This document shows positions 9,871-17,793 of a stretch of DNA of 64,000 nucleotides, piece by piece. The translations under genes and the position numbers were made by a program. The notes below the pieces were generated by a model that saw only the letters and a program-made list of their open reading frames with translations, was not told where the DNA came from and did no database searches. The DNA comes from DASSKP01 sp035695045. GTDB lineage: Bacteria > Actinomycetota > Actinomycetes > JAFAQI01. The stretch is taken from positions 1 to 64,000 of the forward strand of contig DASSEX010000030.1 in NCBI GenBank assembly GCA_035695045.1. Reading direction: 5' to 3'. Each line of letters starts with the position of its first letter. The stretch's first letter is position 1.

Positions 9871-11171
9871 GCTCTGGCCCCAGACGAGGTTGCGGCGAAC
9901 AGGGTCGAGGCCATCGGGTCGAACGGGCAGCCGCCCTGCTCCCAGTGGGCGACGTACTCGTCCTTGAAGTACTGCACCGACGAAGTGATCGGGCTCGTGG
10001 CGCCATCGCCCAGGGCGCAGAACGCCCGGCCGAGGATGTTGTCGCACGCGTCGAGCAACGTGTCGATGTCCTGTGCGTCGCCCTCGCCCTTCTCCAGCCG
10101 GTCGAGGATCTGCACCATCCAGTAGGTGCCTTCCCGGCAGGGCGTGCACTTGCCGCACGACTCGTGCGCGTAGAACTCCGTCCAGCGCAGCACCGCCCGG
10201 ACCACGCAGGTGGTGTCGTCGAAGATCTGCAGCGCCTTCGTGCCGAGCATCGAGCCCGCCGCACCGACTCCTTCGTAGTCGAGCGGGACGTCGAGGTGCT
10301 CGGCAGTGAGGATCGGCGTCGACGACCCGCCCGGTGTCCAGAACTTCAGCTCATGACCGGCGCGCACGCCGCCCGCGAGGTCGAGCAGCTCCCGCAGTGT
10401 CACGCCGAGCGGCGCTTCGTACTGTCCGGGCCGTGCGACGTGGCCGGACAGGGAGAAGAGCGTGAAGCCCGGCGACTTCTCGGTGCCGAACTTGCGGAAC
10501 CACTCGACGCCGTTCTCGACGATGGCGGGCACGCTGGCGATCGACTCGACATTGTTGATGACGGTCGGGCTGGCGTAGAGACCGGCGACGGCCGGGAACG
10601 GCGGCCGGAGCCGCGGCTGACCGCGGTAGCCCTCGAGCGAGTCGAGGAGCGCGGTCTCCTCACCGCAGATGTAGGCGCCGGCACCCGCATGTACGACGAC
10701 CTCGAGAGCGAAGTCGGTGCCCAGGACCTTCGCGCCGAGGATGCCCGCGTCGTAGGCCTCCTTGACCGCCGCCTGCAGTCGGCGGACGACGTGCAGCACC
10801 TCACCGCGCACGTAGATGAACGCCTGGTTCGCGCGGATCGCATAGGACGCGATCACCACGCCCTCGATGAGGACGTGCGGGTTGGCCAGCATGAGCGGGA
10901 TGTCCTTGCAGGTCCCCGGCTCGGACTCATCGGCGTTGACGACGAGGTAGTGCGGCTTGCCGTCGCCCTGCGGGATGAAGCCCCACTTGTTGCCGGTCGG
11001 GAACCCGGCGCCGCCTCGACCGCGCAGACCGGAGTCCTTGACCAGCTGGATCACGGCGTCGGGGTCCATCGCCAGCGCCTTGCGGGCGCTGGCGTAGTCG
11101 CCGCCGTAGCCCTGCAGAGTCCAGGGCCGGTCGGCGTCCCAGTTGTCGGACAGGACGGGGGTCAGGTCCAT
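9867..11171 (-). CDS. nuoF: NADH-quinone oxidoreductase subunit F
   Basis: NADH- and FMN-binding subunit of complex I, 434 residues. The NADH/FMN glycine loop is GLRGRGGAGFPTGNKWGF; a second signature is YICGEETALLDSLEGYRGQP. The N3 cluster motif is ESCGKCTPCREGTYW, with the fourth cysteine in DACDNILGRAFCALGDGA. ATG at 11171 directly abuts the nuoE stop. The length matches the family. Confidence 0.97.
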   Translation of the reverse strand: MDLTPVLSDNWDADRPWTLQGYGGDYASARKALAMDPDAVIQLVKDSGLRGRGGAGFPTGNKWGFIPQGDGKPHYLVVNADESEPGTCKDIPLMLANPHVLIEGVVIASYAIRANQAFIYVRGEVLHVVRRLQAAVKEAYDAGILGAKVLGTDFALEVVVHAGAGAYICGEETALLDSLEGYRGQPRLRPPFPAVAGLYASPTVINNVESIASVPAIVENGVEWFRKFGTEKSPGFTLFSLSGHVARPGQYEAPLGVTLRELLDLAGGVRAGHELKFWTPGGSSTPILTAEHLDVPLDYEGVGAAGSMLGTKALQIFDDTTCVVRAVLRWTEFYAHESCGKCTPCREGTYWMVQILDRLEKGEGDAQDIDTLLDACDNILGRAFCALGDGATSPITSSVQYFKDEYVAHWEQGGCPFDPMASTLFAATSSGARA

Positions 11172-11810
11172 CTACTTCTGACCCTCCCGCTCGCGCGCGA
11201 TACGCAGACCTTCCAGCGTCGCCGGACCGGCCGCTTCGCCCTCGTCGGCCCGGCCGTCGTAGAAGCCGGCGAGCACCCGCTCCGCCTCACGCCAGGTGCA
11301 CACCGACTCGGCACCACGTGTCGGGCGCACCGGCTTGCCCGCGCGCAGGTCGTCGACGAGCTGCTTCGCCGACTCCGGCGTCTGGTTGTCGAAGAACTCC
11401 CAGTTGACCATCACGACGGGCGCGTAGTCGCAGGCCGCGTTGCACTCGACGTGCTCGAGGCTGACCTTGCCGTCGTCGGTCGCGCCGTTCTGCTCGTCGA
11501 TGCCGAGGTGGCTCTTCAGCTCGGAGTAGATGGCGTCGCCACCCATGACCGCGCAGAGCGTGTTGGTGCACACACCGACGTGGTAGTCGCCGACAGGACG
11601 ACGCTTGTACATCGTGTAGAAGGTCGCGACCGCGCCCACCTCGGCCTTGGTGAGGCCGAGCAGCTCTGCGCACATGCCGATGCCCTCGGGCGTGACGTAG
11701 CCCTCCTCGGCCTGCACGAGATGCAGCATCGGGAGCAGCGCGGAGCGCGCCTTCGGGTAGCGCGCCATCAGCGCGCGCGCCTGCTCGCGGGTCGTGTCCG
11801 ACAACGCCAT
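11172..11810 (-). CDS. nuoE: NADH-quinone oxidoreductase subunit E
   Basis: Thioredoxin-like 2Fe-2S subunit of complex I, 212 residues. Cluster N1a ligands are visible as CTNTLC (C-x4-C) and CNAAC (C-x3-C). The N-terminal helical part has LPMLHLVQAEEGYVTPEGI. Start ATG at 11810 shares one base with the nuoD stop (TGATG). It works with NuoF and NuoG in the NADH dehydrogenase module. Confidence 0.96.
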   Translation of the reverse strand: MALSDTTREQARALMARYPKARSALLPMLHLVQAEEGYVTPEGIGMCAELLGLTKAEVGAVATFYTMYKRRPVGDYHVGVCTNTLCAVMGGDAIYSELKSHLGIDEQNGATDDGKVSLEHVECNAACDYAPVVMVNWEFFDNQTPESAKQLVDDLRAGKPVRPTRGAESVCTWREAERVLAGFYDGRADEGEAAGPATLEGLRIAREREGQK

Positions 11811-13165
11811 CAGCGATCCACCCCGCCCATGACCGGATCGATGCTCGCGACGCTTGCGACGACGTCGGAGATCATGCCGCCCTCCGTCAGGGCGGGGACT
11901 GCCTGCAGGTTCGTGAACGATGGGTCGCGGAGGTGCACGCGGTAGGGCCGCGTCCCGCCGTCACTGACGACGTGCGCACCGAGCTCGCCGCGAGGCGACT
12001 CCACCGGCACGTAGGCCTGACCGGGCGGCACCCGGAAGCCCTCCGTCACCAGCTTGAAGTGGTGGATGAGCGCTTCCATCGACTCACCCATGATGTGCCG
12101 GATGTGGTCGAGCGAGTTGCCGAGCCCGTCACCACCGAGCGCGAGCTGTGCCGGCCACGCGATCTTCTTGTCCTCGACCATGATCGGTCCGGGGCGCAGC
12201 CGGTCGACGGCCTGTTCGACGATGCGCAGCGACTGCCGCATCTCGTTCATGCGGACGAGGTAGCGCGCGTAGTTGTCTCCGGCGGTCTGCGTCACGACGT
12301 CGAAGTCGTAGTTCTCGTATCCGGAGTAGGGCATCTCGCGACGCAGGTCCCAGGGCAGGCCGGCCGCGCGCAGCAGCGGCCCCGTCACGCCGAGCTGGAT
12401 GCAGCCGCTGACGTCGATCGTCCCGACGTCGCGAAGACGGCGAAGCCAGATCGGGTTGGCCGACAGGATCGACTCGTACTCGTCGATCTTGTCGCGCATG
12501 TAGGGGATGAAGTCGCGGATCTTGTCGACCGCGCCGGGAGGCAGGTCCTGCGCCACTCCACCGGGCCGGAAGTACGCGTGGTTCATCCGGAGGCCGGTGA
12601 TCATCTCGAGGATGGCGAGGATCTGCTCGCGCTCACGGAAGCCGTAGAGCATCAGCGACAGCGCGCCGATCTCCATGCTTCCGGTGGCGAGCCACACCAG
12701 GTGCGAGGCGATCCGGTTGAGCTCCATCGCCAGCACGCGGATGACGCTGACCCGCTCGGGGATCTTGTCCTCGATGCCGAGCAACCGCTCGACCCCGAGG
12801 CAGTAGGTGGCCTCGTTGAACAGCGGCGCGAGGTAGTCGCAGCGGGTGATGAACGTGACCGCCTGCGTCCAGTTGCGGAACTCCATGTTCTTCTCGATGC
12901 CGGTGTGCAGGTAGCCGATGACGACCCGCGTCCGCGCGACCGTCTCGCCTTCCAGCTCCAGCACCATGCGCAGCACGCCGTGCGTCGACGGGTGCTGCGG
13001 TCCCATGTTGACGACGATCCGCTCGCTCTCGAGCGGGTCGACCGCACTGACGATCTCGTCCCAGTCACCACCGCCGACGGTGAACACCCGGCCGGTGTCG
13101 TCCGAGGCGGCGCCGCCGTACGGGTCGTCCGCGGAGTACGTCGACGTGTACGTCGTCTCGCTCAT
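11810..13165 (-). CDS. nuoD: NADH-quinone oxidoreductase subunit D
   Basis: 49-kDa subunit that lines the quinone pocket, 451 residues. Signatures are MGPQHPSTHGVLRMVLELEG, GYLHTGIEKNMEFRNW and TGPLLRAAGLPWDLRR. It ends in the expected ASIDPVMGGVDR. The N-terminal 45 residues (TYTSTYSADDPYGG) are an actinobacterial extension. ATG at 13165 overlaps the nuoC stop. Confidence 0.97.
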   Translation of the reverse strand: MSETTYTSTYSADDPYGGAASDDTGRVFTVGGGDWDEIVSAVDPLESERIVVNMGPQHPSTHGVLRMVLELEGETVARTRVVIGYLHTGIEKNMEFRNWTQAVTFITRCDYLAPLFNEATYCLGVERLLGIEDKIPERVSVIRVLAMELNRIASHLVWLATGSMEIGALSLMLYGFREREQILAILEMITGLRMNHAYFRPGGVAQDLPPGAVDKIRDFIPYMRDKIDEYESILSANPIWLRRLRDVGTIDVSGCIQLGVTGPLLRAAGLPWDLRREMPYSGYENYDFDVVTQTAGDNYARYLVRMNEMRQSLRIVEQAVDRLRPGPIMVEDKKIAWPAQLALGGDGLGNSLDHIRHIMGESMEALIHHFKLVTEGFRVPPGQAYVPVESPRGELGAHVVSDGGTRPYRVHLRDPSFTNLQAVPALTEGGMISDVVASVASIDPVMGGVDR

Positions 13166-13869
13166 GCGTAGCTCCGGCGGGTGTCCGGCGGCGGGATCTG
13201 CGCGCCCTTGTACTCGACCGGTACGCCGCCGAGCGGGTAGTCCTTGCGCTGCGGATGACCCGGCCAGTCGTCGGGCATCTCGATGCGGGTCAGCGCCGGG
13301 TGGCCGTCGAAGACGATGCCGAAGAAGTCCCAGGTCTCCCGCTCGTGCCAGTTGGCCGTCGGGTAGACCTCGGTGACGCTCGGGACGTGCGGGTCGTCGA
13401 CCGTGACGGAGACCTCGAGCCGGATCCGGCGGCGGTGCGTCATCGACAGCAGGTGATAGACGGCGTGCAGCCGGCGACCGGTGGGGTCGTTGGGATAGTC
13501 GACGCCGGAGACCGAGGCGCAGAGCTCGAAGCGCAACCGCGGGTCGTCCCGCAGCACCTGGCAGATCTCGACGATGGCCTCGCGCTTCACGAACAGCGTG
13601 AGCTCGCCCGCATGCACGACCACGCGCTCGATGGAGTCCGAGAAGCCGGCGAACGCCTTCTCCAGCGTGTCGGCCGCCTCGTCGAACCAGCCGCCGTAGG
13701 GGCGCGGCGAGGAGGCGAGGTCTGCCGTCCGGACGGCGATGCCGCCGTAGCCGGAGGTGTCACCGAAGCCGCTGGCCCCGAACATGTCCCGGCGCCCGTG
13801 GACGACGTCACTCGACGCGCCGACACCCTGCGGCTGCCCGCCGGATGTCGTGTCGTTCTGATCGGTCAT
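13162..13869 (-). CDS. nuoC: NADH-quinone oxidoreductase subunit C
   Basis: 30-kDa subunit of the connecting arm of complex I, 235 residues. The family signature NWHERETWDFFGIVFDGHPA is followed by DDWPGHPQRKDYPLGG. The first 60 residues are poorly conserved. ATG at 13869 overlaps the nuoB stop as ATGA, and its own stop overlaps nuoD in the same way. Confidence 0.96.
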   Translation of the reverse strand: MTDQNDTTSGGQPQGVGASSDVVHGRRDMFGASGFGDTSGYGGIAVRTADLASSPRPYGGWFDEAADTLEKAFAGFSDSIERVVVHAGELTLFVKREAIVEICQVLRDDPRLRFELCASVSGVDYPNDPTGRRLHAVYHLLSMTHRRRIRLEVSVTVDDPHVPSVTEVYPTANWHERETWDFFGIVFDGHPALTRIEMPDDWPGHPQRKDYPLGGVPVEYKGAQIPPPDTRRSYA

Positions 13870-14471
13870 GCGCGGTCCCCGGGCAGAGGCGCCGTCGGCA
13901 GGCCGATCGGCGTATCGACGGGCAGGCCCTTGGAGGCGCGGGTGTCACGGACGATCGGCTTCTCGTAGGGCGACTCGTCGATCGTCGTCCACGCCGGCTT
14001 GCCGTCGATGGGTGCAGTCCGGATCTTGTCGTGCAGCTTCAGGATCGCGTCGAGCAGCATCTCCGGCCGAGGTGGGCAGCCGGGGAGGTACATGTCGACA
14101 GGGACGACGTGGTCGACGCCTTGCACGATCGCGTAGTTGTTGAACATGCCACCGCTGCTCGCACACACGCCCATCGCGAGCACCCACTTGGGCTCGGGCA
14201 TCTGGTCGTAGATCTGCCGCAGGACCGGCGCCATCTTCTGCGACACGCGACCGGCGACGATCATCAGGTCGGCCTGCCGCGGCGTCGCGCTGAAGCGCTC
14301 CATGCCGAACCGCGCGATGTCGAAGCGCGGTCCGCCGACGGCCATCATCTCGATCGCGCAGCAGGCCAGACCGAACTGCGCAGGCCACAGCGAGTTCTTG
14401 CGCGCGATGTTGAGCATCTTGCTGACGGTCGTCAGCAGCACTCCGCTCGGGAGCTTTTCCTCGAGGCCCAT
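13866..14471 (-). CDS. nuoB: NADH-quinone oxidoreductase subunit B
   Basis: Subunit carrying the terminal 4Fe-4S cluster N2 that reduces menaquinone, 201 residues. The ligand motifs are visible: FGLACCAIEMM, GVCASSGGMF and YLPGCPPRPEM. It starts with ATG at 14471, one base after the nuoA stop. The C-terminal 30 residues are a variable tail. Confidence 0.97.
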   Translation of the reverse strand: MGLEEKLPSGVLLTTVSKMLNIARKNSLWPAQFGLACCAIEMMAVGGPRFDIARFGMERFSATPRQADLMIVAGRVSQKMAPVLRQIYDQMPEPKWVLAMGVCASSGGMFNNYAIVQGVDHVVPVDMYLPGCPPRPEMLLDAILKLHDKIRTAPIDGKPAWTTIDESPYEKPIVRDTRASKGLPVDTPIGLPTAPLPGDRA

Positions 14472-14472
14472 G

Positions 14473-14823
14473 TCAGTCCCAGTCGAGTCCGCCGCGACGC
14501 CACACGTAGGCGTAGACGACGAACACCGTGAGGATGAACATCACCATCTCGACCAGCCCGAACAGGCCGAGCTTGTCGAAGGTGACCGCCCACGGATAGA
14601 GGAAGATGATCTCGATGTCGAACACGATGAACAACATCGCCGTGAGGTAGTACTTCACCGGGAACTTGTGACCGCGGAAGGCCTGCGGCGACGGCTCGAT
14701 GCCGCACTCGTAGGACTCCAGCTTCGCGCGGTTGAACCGCTTGGGTCCGGTCAGCGACCCCGCGATGACGGAGAAAACCGCGAACCCGGCGGCGAGAACG
14801 AGAAGGACGAGGATGGGGACCAC
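14473..14823 (-). CDS. nuoA: NADH-quinone oxidoreductase subunit A
   Basis: Small membrane subunit, 116 residues and three helices, with the family motif LESYECGIEPS. It starts with GTG at 14823, preceded by a strong GGAGGAGGAAG ribosome-binding site. It is the first nuo gene; the 64-nt gap to the flavoprotein gene upstream shows no terminator, so the two are probably co-transcribed. Confidence 0.96.
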   Translation of the reverse strand: MVPILVLLVLAAGFAVFSVIAGSLTGPKRFNRAKLESYECGIEPSPQAFRGHKFPVKYYLTAMLFIVFDIEIIFLYPWAVTFDKLGLFGLVEMVMFILTVFVVYAYVWRRGGLDWD

Positions 14824-14887
14824 GTCGTCTTCCTCCTCCGATTCGGTCGCTGACCGGCGGTCAGTCTAGGTGTGGGTGCGGGTCGTC

Positions 14888-16165
14888 TTACGCGGCGGGG
14901 GCCAGGCGGTTCAGGCCGTTGATGAGCCGGTCCATCGCATCGCCGGACCTCTGGTCGGTGAGGTTGGCGAGCAGCTTCAGGCAGAACCTCATCAGCGTCG
15001 GATGCGGCAGTCCGTGGCGGGTCGCGAGCTTCATCACCGAGGGGTGACCGATCGCCTTCACGAACAGCCGGCCGATCGTGTAGTAGCCGCCGTACTCCGC
15101 GTCCAGCGCAGCGCGGTAGCCGGCCAACGTGCGCTCGCGGCGGGTGTCGTCGACGGCGGCGAGCGCCTGCGCGACCACCTCGGCTGCAAGCCGGCCGGAC
15201 TCCATGGCGTAGGCGATGCCCTCGCCGTTCATCGGGTTGACCATGCCGCCTGCGTCGCCCACCAGCAGGACGCCGTCGGCGTAGTGCGGCTTGCGGTTGA
15301 AGCCCATCGGCAACGCGGCGCCACGTGTCGGCCCGGTCGCGTTCTCCTCGACGAAGCCCCAGTCGGGCGGAAGGTGCGCGAGCCAGCGGTCGAGCATCGC
15401 GCGGTAGTCGGTCTTGCCGAACGCGTCGGAGGTGTTGAGGATGCCCAGACCGACGTTGCTCGTGCCGTCGCCGACGCCGAAGATCCAGCCGTAGCCGGGC
15501 AGCAGGCGCCCGGTGCCCGGCTCGCCGTCCCAGAGCTCGAGCCACGACTCCAGCCAGTCGTCGTCGTGACGCGGCGAGCGGAAGTAGCGCCGGTAGGCGA
15601 CACCCATCGGCCGGTCCTCCCGGCGGCGCCAGCCGAGGGCGAGGGAGAAGCGCGAGGAGTTGCCGTCGGCAACCAGCGTCACCGGCGCGCGGTAGGTCAC
15701 CGGCTCGCCGGAGTCCTTCGGAGTCGCGGTCACGCCGATGACACGACCCGTCTGCTCGTCGCGGACCGGCCCGGTGACGGTGGTGTTCTCGTGCAGGCGG
15801 GCGCCGGCCTTCTGCGCGGCGCGCGCGAGGATCTCGTCGAAGTCCTGGCGCGGCCGGACGAGCCCGTACGACGGGTAGCTCGCGAGATCCGGCCACGGCA
15901 TCTCGAGCCGCATCCCGCCGCCGATGATGCGCAGGCCGTGGTTGCGGATCCAGCCCGCCTCGGGTGCGAGGTCGAGGCCCATCGCGACGAGCTGCTTCAC
16001 CGCCCGCGGAGTCAGCCCGTCACCACAGACCTTCTCGCGGGGAAACTGGGACTTCTCCAGCACGAGGACATCCAGACCGGCCTGTGCGAGGTGGTACGCC
16101 GCCGTCGCCCCGCCCGGGCCGGCGCCGACGACGACGACGTCCGCGTCGTGATCGGTCGTGGCCAT
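14888..16165 (-). CDS. Geranylgeranyl reductase family FAD oxidoreductase (MenJ-like)
   Basis: Predicted FAD enzyme that reduces isoprenoid double bonds, probably of the menaquinone side chain, 425 residues. The N-terminal Rossmann loop is VVVVGAGPGGATAAYHLA, and a second FAD motif is LLVGDAGGMVNPMNGEGI (about residue 290). The start is the ATG at 16165, behind an AGGGGA ribosome-binding site. An in-frame ATG 12 codons upstream was rejected because those codons are read through a palindromic Rex operator (16186-16203). It lies between menG and nuoA, so the operon would finish menaquinone and then build the enzyme that uses it. Exact substrate is inferred. Confidence 0.88.
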   Translation of the reverse strand: MATTDHDADVVVVGAGPGGATAAYHLAQAGLDVLVLEKSQFPREKVCGDGLTPRAVKQLVAMGLDLAPEAGWIRNHGLRIIGGGMRLEMPWPDLASYPSYGLVRPRQDFDEILARAAQKAGARLHENTTVTGPVRDEQTGRVIGVTATPKDSGEPVTYRAPVTLVADGNSSRFSLALGWRRREDRPMGVAYRRYFRSPRHDDDWLESWLELWDGEPGTGRLLPGYGWIFGVGDGTSNVGLGILNTSDAFGKTDYRAMLDRWLAHLPPDWGFVEENATGPTRGAALPMGFNRKPHYADGVLLVGDAGGMVNPMNGEGIAYAMESGRLAAEVVAQALAAVDDTRRERTLAGYRAALDAEYGGYYTIGRLFVKAIGHPSVMKLATRHGLPHPTLMRFCLKLLANLTDQRSGDAMDRLINGLNRLAPAA

Positions 16166-16185
16166 GTGGCGGGTCCCCTGGGAGT

Positions 16186-16203
16186 TTGTGAACAGCTTCA
16201 CAA
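16186..16203. promoter_or_regulatory. Rex operator upstream of the menJ-like/nuo operon
   Basis: TTGTGAACAGCTTCACAA is a perfect inverted repeat with 7-bp arms and a 4-bp centre. It matches the known Rex consensus (TTGTGAA-n4-TTCACAA). It lies 21 nt before the chosen start codon and just downstream of a TAGACT hexamer, overlapping the likely transcription start. Binding by the NADH-sensing repressor Rex, which is encoded at 32611-33333, would block transcription. Confidence 0.88.
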
Positions 16204-16212
16204 GACCCCAAG

Positions 16213-16218
16213 AGTCTA
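16213..16218 (-). promoter_or_regulatory. Candidate -10 element for the menJ-like/nuo operon
   Basis: On the minus strand the hexamer reads TAGACT, a good match to the actinobacterial -10 box. It stands 10 nt upstream of the Rex operator in the short gap after menG. No clear -35 box is visible in the GC-rich sequence before it. The same hexamer stands in the rex promoter. Confidence 0.5.
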
Positions 16219-16249
16219 GGCCGCGGCGGGATGGCGGACGGAACCGCCC

Positions 16250-16951
16250 CTACTGCTCGCGGGCCCGCCGCGCGGTGTGCACGGCCACCGCTCCGAACAT
16301 CAGGTCCTGCCAGGCGACCTGCTCCCATCCGGCCGCGCGGATGGCTTCCGCGAGCTCGGCCTGGGACAGCCATGCGGTGGCGGACTCGGCGAGGTAGCGA
16401 TAGGCCTCGGGGCTGCTGGTGAACAACCGGGCGATGCGCGGGAGCACGCGGTCGACGTACACGCCGTGCGCCGCCCGCAGCGAGGCGGCCGGCGGGCGTG
16501 CGGTCTCGAGCACCACGAGCTTCCCGCCGCGGCGGGTGACCCGCGCCAGCTCGCCGAGCGCGGTGGCGACCGACGACACGTTGCGCAGCCCGAAGGAGAT
16601 CGTCACCGCGTCGAAGGTCTCGTTCGCGAACGGCAGCTTGAGGGCGTCGCCGGCGACAAAGGTCAGCTCCGGGTGCCGCCGGCGCCCTTCGGAGAGCATT
16701 CCTGCGGAGAAGTCGCACGCGATCGTCGTCGCGCCGGCCGCTGCGAACGGCGTGGACGACGCACCCGTGCCGGCGGCAAGGTCCAGCACCCGCTGTCCTG
16801 GTGCGGCACCGACCGCGCGAGCGACGACGCGACGCCAGCGACGCTCCTGACCGAAGGTCATCACGGCGTTCATCGCGTCGTAGCGCACGGCGACGGCGTC
16901 GAACATCCGGGCGACGTCGGCCGGACGCTTGTCCAGGGTGGCGCGCGGCAT
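16250..16951 (-). CDS. menG: Demethylmenaquinone methyltransferase
   Basis: SAM-dependent methylation of demethylmenaquinone, the last ring step of menaquinone synthesis; 233 residues. The N-terminal MFDAVAVRYDAMNAVMTFGQ is the UbiE/MenG signature, the SAM loop is LDLAAGTGASS, and NETFDAVTISFGLRNVSS is the second family motif. ATG at 16951. It is followed by the isoprenoid reductase and nuo genes on the same strand, consistent with a quinone role. Confidence 0.93.
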   Translation of the reverse strand: MPRATLDKRPADVARMFDAVAVRYDAMNAVMTFGQERRWRRVVARAVGAAPGQRVLDLAAGTGASSTPFAAAGATTIACDFSAGMLSEGRRRHPELTFVAGDALKLPFANETFDAVTISFGLRNVSSVATALGELARVTRRGGKLVVLETARPPAASLRAAHGVYVDRVLPRIARLFTSSPEAYRYLAESATAWLSQAELAEAIRAAGWEQVAWQDLMFGAVAVHTARRAREQ

Positions 16952-16977
16952 GGCCCCATCCTGCCGTGCGACGTGAA

Positions 16978-17412
16978 TCAGGCCGTGTCCTCCCCGGCCG
17001 ACGTACGCAGCTGGCGCAGTCGCGCGACCAGCTGCATCACGCTCGTGCCCTTCTCGATGTAGGCGTCCGCACCGGCAGCCAGCGCCTCGCGCGCGAGCGC
17101 CTCGTGCTCGAAACCGGAGAAGATGACGATCCGCGCGTGCGGCAGGCGCTCGCGCAGCGCGGGAAGCGCCTGCAGACCGTCCATCACCGGCATCGCGAGG
17201 TCGAGCAGGACGATGTCCGGCTCCAGCTCGTCGGCGCGCTCGAGAGCCTGTACGCCGTCTGCGGCGGTGCCGACGACTTCGAAGTCGTCTTCGACGTCGA
17301 GGAGCACCGTCAGCAGTTCGCGCAGGTTGGCGGCGTCGTCGACGACGAGCACACGCTCGCGTCGTTGTCTCACGACGGCGGCCTCCCTCGGCGACGACGC
17401 CGTGATCGTCAC
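16978..17412 (-). CDS. Stand-alone response-regulator receiver protein
   Basis: 144 residues with a CheY-like receiver only and no output domain. Features: the acidic pair in VLVVDDAANLRELL (residues 21-34), the phospho-acceptor aspartate in IVLLDLAMPVMDGLQ, a serine in IVIFSGFEHEAL and the lysine in AYIEKGTSVMQLV. The start used is GTG at 17412. It lies 26 nt upstream of menG on the same strand, so the two may be co-transcribed. The cognate kinase is not in the window; the output is unknown. Confidence 0.85.
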   Translation of the reverse strand: MTITASSPREAAVVRQRRERVLVVDDAANLRELLTVLLDVEDDFEVVGTAADGVQALERADELEPDIVLLDLAMPVMDGLQALPALRERLPHARIVIFSGFEHEALAREALAAGADAYIEKGTSVMQLVARLRQLRTSAGEDTA

Positions 17413-17457
17413 ACGGCCAGTCTGCGCGGCTGCGTCGTACCCGTCTGTAGCCCGCTG

Positions 17458-17784
17458 CTACCGGTCTGCAGGGGTGATCCCGGCCTGGTCCCCGTGGAGG
17501 CTGTCGACATAGGCATCCTCAGCCGCCGCGCGGGCCCGCGCCCGCTCGGTCAGCTGGTTGACCCGTCGATCGACCGCCACGCTCATGGCCGCGCGCTGAC
17601 GGCTCAGGAGGAAGAGGCTGAGCAGCCCCGAGGCGGCCAGCGCGACAAGCAGCGCAGCGAAGCCGCGGAAGCCGATCGCGACGACGATCCCGAGACACCC
17701 GAGGAACAACGCGAACCGCATGCCGGTGTAGACGACAGCTGCCCGACCCCCGTGCGGGGAGTCGGGCAGCTGCGAGAACGGCAC
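17458..17784 (-). CDS. DUF4229 family membrane protein
   Basis: 108 residues. Two hydrophobic helices (about residues 20-62) follow a short N-terminus, then a charged tail with RRVNQLTERARARAAAEDAYVDSL. This matches the actinobacterial DUF4229 proteins, which are often found near menaquinone biosynthesis genes. The GTG at 17784 is used; a start at the internal ATG (MRFALFLG) would cut into the first helix. Function is unknown. The secreted-protein gene ends 9 nt upstream. Confidence 0.7.
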   Translation of the reverse strand: MPFSQLPDSPHGGRAAVVYTGMRFALFLGCLGIVVAIGFRGFAALLVALAASGLLSLFLLSRQRAAMSVAVDRRVNQLTERARARAAAEDAYVDSLHGDQAGITPADR

Positions 17785-17793
17785 GAGAGAATG

